From contig CANFLL010000051.1 of the NCBI GenBank assembly GCA_947447825.1, forward strand, positions 1 to 32,133: 32,133 bases of DNA, in the 5' to 3' direction. The translations under genes and the position numbers were made by a program. The notes beneath the pieces are model-generated. The model was given only the letters and a program-made list of their open reading frames with translations. It was not told the origin of the DNA and did not search any database. Below, one piece after another: positions 29,235-32,133 of the stretch. Within the stretch, counting starts at the first letter, position 1. The number at the start of each line of letters is the position of its first letter. The stretch is from Chitinophagaceae bacterium (GTDB lineage Bacteria; Bacteroidota; Bacteroidia; Chitinophagales; Chitinophagaceae).

Positions 29235-31928
29235 CTACTCATGGTTGTTTATATATGCCAACCTACCCTCACTCTCTCTTCCATCTTTCCCTAATTTGGT
29301 TATTTTAAATGTACACCTGCCTACTTGGGCAATGTTAGATGCTTTAAATCTGTAAGCATCCCCCTTTTCTCCCGCAATAACCAGTTCATAAGTAGGCGAA
29401 TTGCCAACGGCTTTGTAAATATTAAAGGAATCCGTCTTTGTCACAGCACCCCAAGTTAATTCTACTGTGCTGTCATCCAGTTGCTTGGCTATCAATGTAT
29501 CGGGGGGCGTAATGTTATCAAACGTAGGTATGGAAGTAATCTTAATAGTTGCGCCTTTGGTTGTTTGCATACTGATTAAATCTGTACTTTCTTTGGTGAA
29601 TTGAAGTTTTGTACCAGCAGCATTCACAAAGGAGGCTTTACTAATGTTGGGATAATATATACGACATAAACCACCCACTCTTGCTTTTATTTCGAATGTC
29701 GTTGCTTGTCCGTTGTTCCAAGAGGCAGAAACTTCAAAGTTGCCCCTAGCTACTAAACCTCTGTAACTTCCTGTTTTCCAGTTAGTAGGCAATGCGGGTA
29801 ATGGAGCAATATACCCTTCATGGCTTTGCAATAACATTTCGGCAATGCCGGCAGTACCTCCAAAGTTGCCATCTATCTGAAATGGGGGATGCGTGTCCCA
29901 CAAATTATCCTTTGTACAGGTTGACAATAGATTGGTGAACAAGGTATAAGCCCTATCGCCTTCTTTTGCCCTTGCCCACAAATTTAAACGGTGTGCTATT
30001 GCCCAACCTTTAGAGAAATCGCCTCTTTCAGTCAGGGTAACTTTAGCTGCATCTATCCAAGCCGGCGTATTCGAATTGATGATGGTTCCCGGATAAAGCC
30101 CCACCAAATTAGAGATATGCCTGTGCTTGTATTCTCCAATATCTCCGTACTTGTTCTCTTCTTTGTATTCTTTTATTTGCCCAGACCAACCTACTTGTAT
30201 AGGGTCTAACTTGCCAATCTGACTCTCAACTGTTTTGATTATTGGGTCATTGTCGCCCAACAATTTAGCCATTACTAACAAATCGTGGTGGTTTTCGTAA
30301 ATCATTTCTTGATCGAATGCACAGCCTACTGTTTCATAATTCTTTCCATTAACTTTCTGTTCAGGAGATGCCGATGGATTTGCTAATAATAATCCATCGC
30401 TAGTAGGCTTTACAACCTTACTCAAAAACTTACCCATTCCTAATATTGCAGGATAGTCTGTAATCTTTAAGGCATTCATGTCTCTGGTAAAATCGTATTG
30501 TTCCCAGAACAGCTTAGTAGTAAAGCCACCCGTTCCTGGACCCGAATGTCCGCCTGGCCCCATAATGCTATAAGCACTAGCACCTGTTCCGATAGTCCAT
30601 CCATTTCCATCTGGTAAGGTAGATAATGCAGTAGGGTTATTAGCCGTTATGTACTCTGTGGCTTTCTTATTCGCTTCCTCTCTAAAAGCCTTATTGTAGT
30701 CTACATAAGCCGTAAACATTTCTGCTAGGTTGGTATTAAAAGCAGGCCAATAGTTCATCTGCACATTTACGTTATGCCAATAGCCTGATGTCCATGGCGA
30801 TACATCATACTGACTCCAAATGCCTTGAAGATTAGCAGGCATTGTTCCTTTGCGCGAAGAAGAAATCAATAAATACCTACCAAATTGAAAGTAAAGTTCT
30901 TCTAAGTATGGGTTATGATTACCGGTTTTATAGTTTGCCAATAACTTGTCGGTAGGAATAGTTGGTTCAACGCCACCAAAATCTAATTGTGCTCTCTTGA
31001 AGAAAGTATGGTAATCTGCCAGATGCGATTGCAATAATTGTTGGTAGCTTTTTTTGCTAGCAGCAGCTATAATGTTTAATATTTTTTCATGAGGTAATGG
31101 GTTTCCATTTAGTTTTTTAGTAGGATCAAGTTCGGTAAATACTTTGCTTTCTAATTGGTAATTGGTACCTACAGCAACTAATATGATGGCACTATCTGCA
31201 TTGGCAATTTCTATTTTTCCATTACCTCCATTCGCATCATTAATTGCTTTTTCAGTTCCTCCGAAGTTGGTCACCTTCAATTGCCCTTCGTAGGCTATGT
31301 TATAAAAACCCATCTTACCCGAAAGGGTAATCAAATCGCCTTTTGCAGATACAATCCCTGTTCTATAATCTCCATCTTTGGTAGTATCTACGTTTTTTAA
31401 ATAAGGAATAACTGGGCGTACTGCAAATGAAAGTTTGCCTTTTGCACTAGCTTTTAGCTTTATCACTAATACTTTATCGGGATAACTTGCAAAACATTCA
31501 CGAGTATATTCCACCCCATCTTGTTTGTATTTGGTGAAAGAAATGGCATCACTAATAGAGAGTCCTCGTTGATAATTAATAGGATTTTTATGATTAATGT
31601 CCAAATATATCTCTGCAAAATTGGTCAGTCCACCCAACTTGTAAAGACTTTTATTAGCCAAAGTATTCTCTGTTATTTGAATCCTTTCTGTGTCTGTTCT
31701 ACCAAATATGCTGGCACCAAGCCACCCATTTCCTATTGGCAGCGACCAGTTTTCCCAGTCTGCATCATACGGTTTACCGCCCGCTTGCACAATTTTCCAA
31801 TCTGCGCCTCGGTTGGGTGCAGGTGCGTCGTACCAAAGTTTGTAGGTTTTATTTTGGGGTTGCCTCTTCTGGGCATTAACAGAAAGAAATAACATGGCAG
31901 AAATGATGAACAAGCAATTCAATTTCAT
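29235..31928 (-). CDS. GH95 alpha-L-fucosidase (alpha-1,2-fucosidase type), exported
   Basis: From ATG 31928 this is an 897-residue protein. An upstream ATG at 31952 would add eight residues. The signal peptide is KLNCLFIISAMLFLSVNAQ. The N-terminal domain shows the GH95 hallmark LPIGNGWLGASIFGRTDTER and QITENTLANKS. The (alpha/alpha)6 barrel contains WHNVNVQMNYW (Asn386 and Asn388, which fit the paired Asn of Bifidobacterium AfcA), NPSASPEQ (Glu523, likely acid) and FQIDGNFGGTAG (Asp686). It hydrolyses terminal alpha-linked fucose from host or plant glycans by inversion. Unusually, about 100 C-terminal residues (TVELTWGAVTKTDSFNIYKA onward) look like a fibronectin-III module. No T9SS domain or lipobox is seen, so it is probably periplasmic. 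A transposase end lies just upstream. Confidence 0.93.
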   Translation of the reverse strand: MKLNCLFIISAMLFLSVNAQKRQPQNKTYKLWYDAPAPNRGADWKIVQAGGKPYDADWENWSLPIGNGWLGASIFGRTDTERIQITENTLANKSLYKLGGLTNFAEIYLDINHKNPINYQRGLSISDAISFTKYKQDGVEYTRECFASYPDKVLVIKLKASAKGKLSFAVRPVIPYLKNVDTTKDGDYRTGIVSAKGDLITLSGKMGFYNIAYEGQLKVTNFGGTEKAINDANGGNGKIEIANADSAIILVAVGTNYQLESKVFTELDPTKKLNGNPLPHEKILNIIAAASKKSYQQLLQSHLADYHTFFKRAQLDFGGVEPTIPTDKLLANYKTGNHNPYLEELYFQFGRYLLISSSRKGTMPANLQGIWSQYDVSPWTSGYWHNVNVQMNYWPAFNTNLAEMFTAYVDYNKAFREEANKKATEYITANNPTALSTLPDGNGWTIGTGASAYSIMGPGGHSGPGTGGFTTKLFWEQYDFTRDMNALKITDYPAILGMGKFLSKVVKPTSDGLLLANPSASPEQKVNGKNYETVGCAFDQEMIYENHHDLLVMAKLLGDNDPIIKTVESQIGKLDPIQVGWSGQIKEYKEENKYGDIGEYKHRHISNLVGLYPGTIINSNTPAWIDAAKVTLTERGDFSKGWAIAHRLNLWARAKEGDRAYTLFTNLLSTCTKDNLWDTHPPFQIDGNFGGTAGIAEMLLQSHEGYIAPLPALPTNWKTGSYRGLVARGNFEVSASWNNGQATTFEIKARVGGLCRIYYPNISKASFVNAAGTKLQFTKESTDLISMQTTKGATIKITSIPTFDNITPPDTLIAKQLDDSTVELTWGAVTKTDSFNIYKAVGNSPTYELVIAGEKGDAYRFKASNIAQVGRCTFKITKLGKDGRESEGRLAYINNHE

Positions 31929-32006
31929 GAGCAGGGGTTGTTTTAAATGCAATAATAGAAGAAGATTGATAATTAGAAACTAAAGGCTATTTCTTTTATT
32001 GAGGTG

Positions 32007-32133
32007 CTACGCAAAATATCCAGCAACCCTGTACAGGAAAAAGTCTCTTTCTTTAATACCAAAATTATTGGCTAAAAACCTTTGTATTTTTCCATTCATA
32101 TTTTCAGCTTTAGCATTTGTTTGTCCTTCTAAA
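32007..32133 (-). CDS. Transposase C-terminus (ISL3/ISAon1-like), cut by the window edge
   Basis: Only the last 41 codons are in the window, entering at 32132 and ending at TAG 32007-32009. They read LEGQTNAKAENMNGKIQRFL and then ANNFGIKERDFFLYRVAGYF A. The pattern 'NAKAE-N-NGKIQRFLANNFGIK--DFFLYR' is the final DDE-domain segment of ISL3/ISAon1-type transposases of Bacteroidota, including the catalytic Glu region. The insertion sequence end should fall between 31953 and 32006, but I could not define the inverted repeat without the other end. It is too short for the frame's integrity upstream to be judged. Confidence 0.75.
   Translation of the reverse strand, partial: LEGQTNAKAENMNGKIQRFLANNFGIKERDFFLYRVAGYFA

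Overview
The window looks like chromosomal DNA of a Bacteroidota species, probably Chitinophagaceae or a close relative (inference). The signs are AT-rich DNA, secreted proteins with type IX secretion (T9SS) C-terminal sorting domains, signal peptides ending in Q, TAnnTTTG-type -7 promoter boxes instead of E. coli-type promoters, a GH95 fucosidase, and an ISL3/ISAon1-type transposase end. No phage structural genes, conjugation genes, CRISPR array or rRNA were found.

Layout. 1-242: tandem and palindromic repeats. 243-1403: a PLP enzyme of the class V aminotransferase fold. 1548-6351 (minus): a tripartite drug-efflux operon read as TetR regulator, EmrA-like adaptor, EmrB-like MFS pump, TolC-like channel, with a perfect 20-bp inverted repeat just upstream of the regulator as its likely operator. 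6700-7696: a decayed patch with a frameshifted thermonuclease gene, an excisionase-like HTH remnant, short nonamer repeats and tRNA-Arg(ACG). 7785-11212 (minus): a fused E1 alpha/beta 2-oxoacid dehydrogenase, a fumarylacetoacetate hydrolase-family enzyme, and peptidyl-tRNA hydrolase. 11790-14566: two secreted proteins, one with a T9SS domain and one with three Cys-Trp modules and a C-terminal Lcl/FISUMP-like domain. 14682-16134 (minus): eutC translationally coupled to an uncharacterised exported protein, with no eutB in sight. 16274-16645: a 42-bp tandem array and a nested hairpin. 16744-17728: clpS and aat, the recognition and tagging arms of the bacterial N-degron pathway, probably one operon. 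17859-20229: gtrA and argS, divergent, with back-to-back promoters. 20453-21853: a conserved-looking acidic protein of unknown function. 22077-22260: a striking six-unit inverted and tandem repeat. 22454-24772: a T9SS-secreted TIM-barrel glycoside hydrolase. 25060-29075: an AraC/GlxA-type regulator divergent from a run of four VOC (glyoxalase-fold) proteins, an SRPBCC protein and a DoxX-like membrane protein. 29235-31928: a GH95 alpha-L-fucosidase. The right edge cuts into a transposase.

The coding content is mostly recognisable. The least explained material is intergenic: several unrelated families of arrays that form hairpins (1403-1548, 2826-2927, 4539-4619, 16274-16645, 22077-22260, 28522-28676). 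A second theme is a set of genes whose -7 box lies only 3-9 nt from the start codon, which suggests leaderless or nearly leaderless transcripts. No complete new multi-gene system is visible. The VOC/SRPBCC/DoxX cluster and the structured repeats are the best candidates for follow-up.
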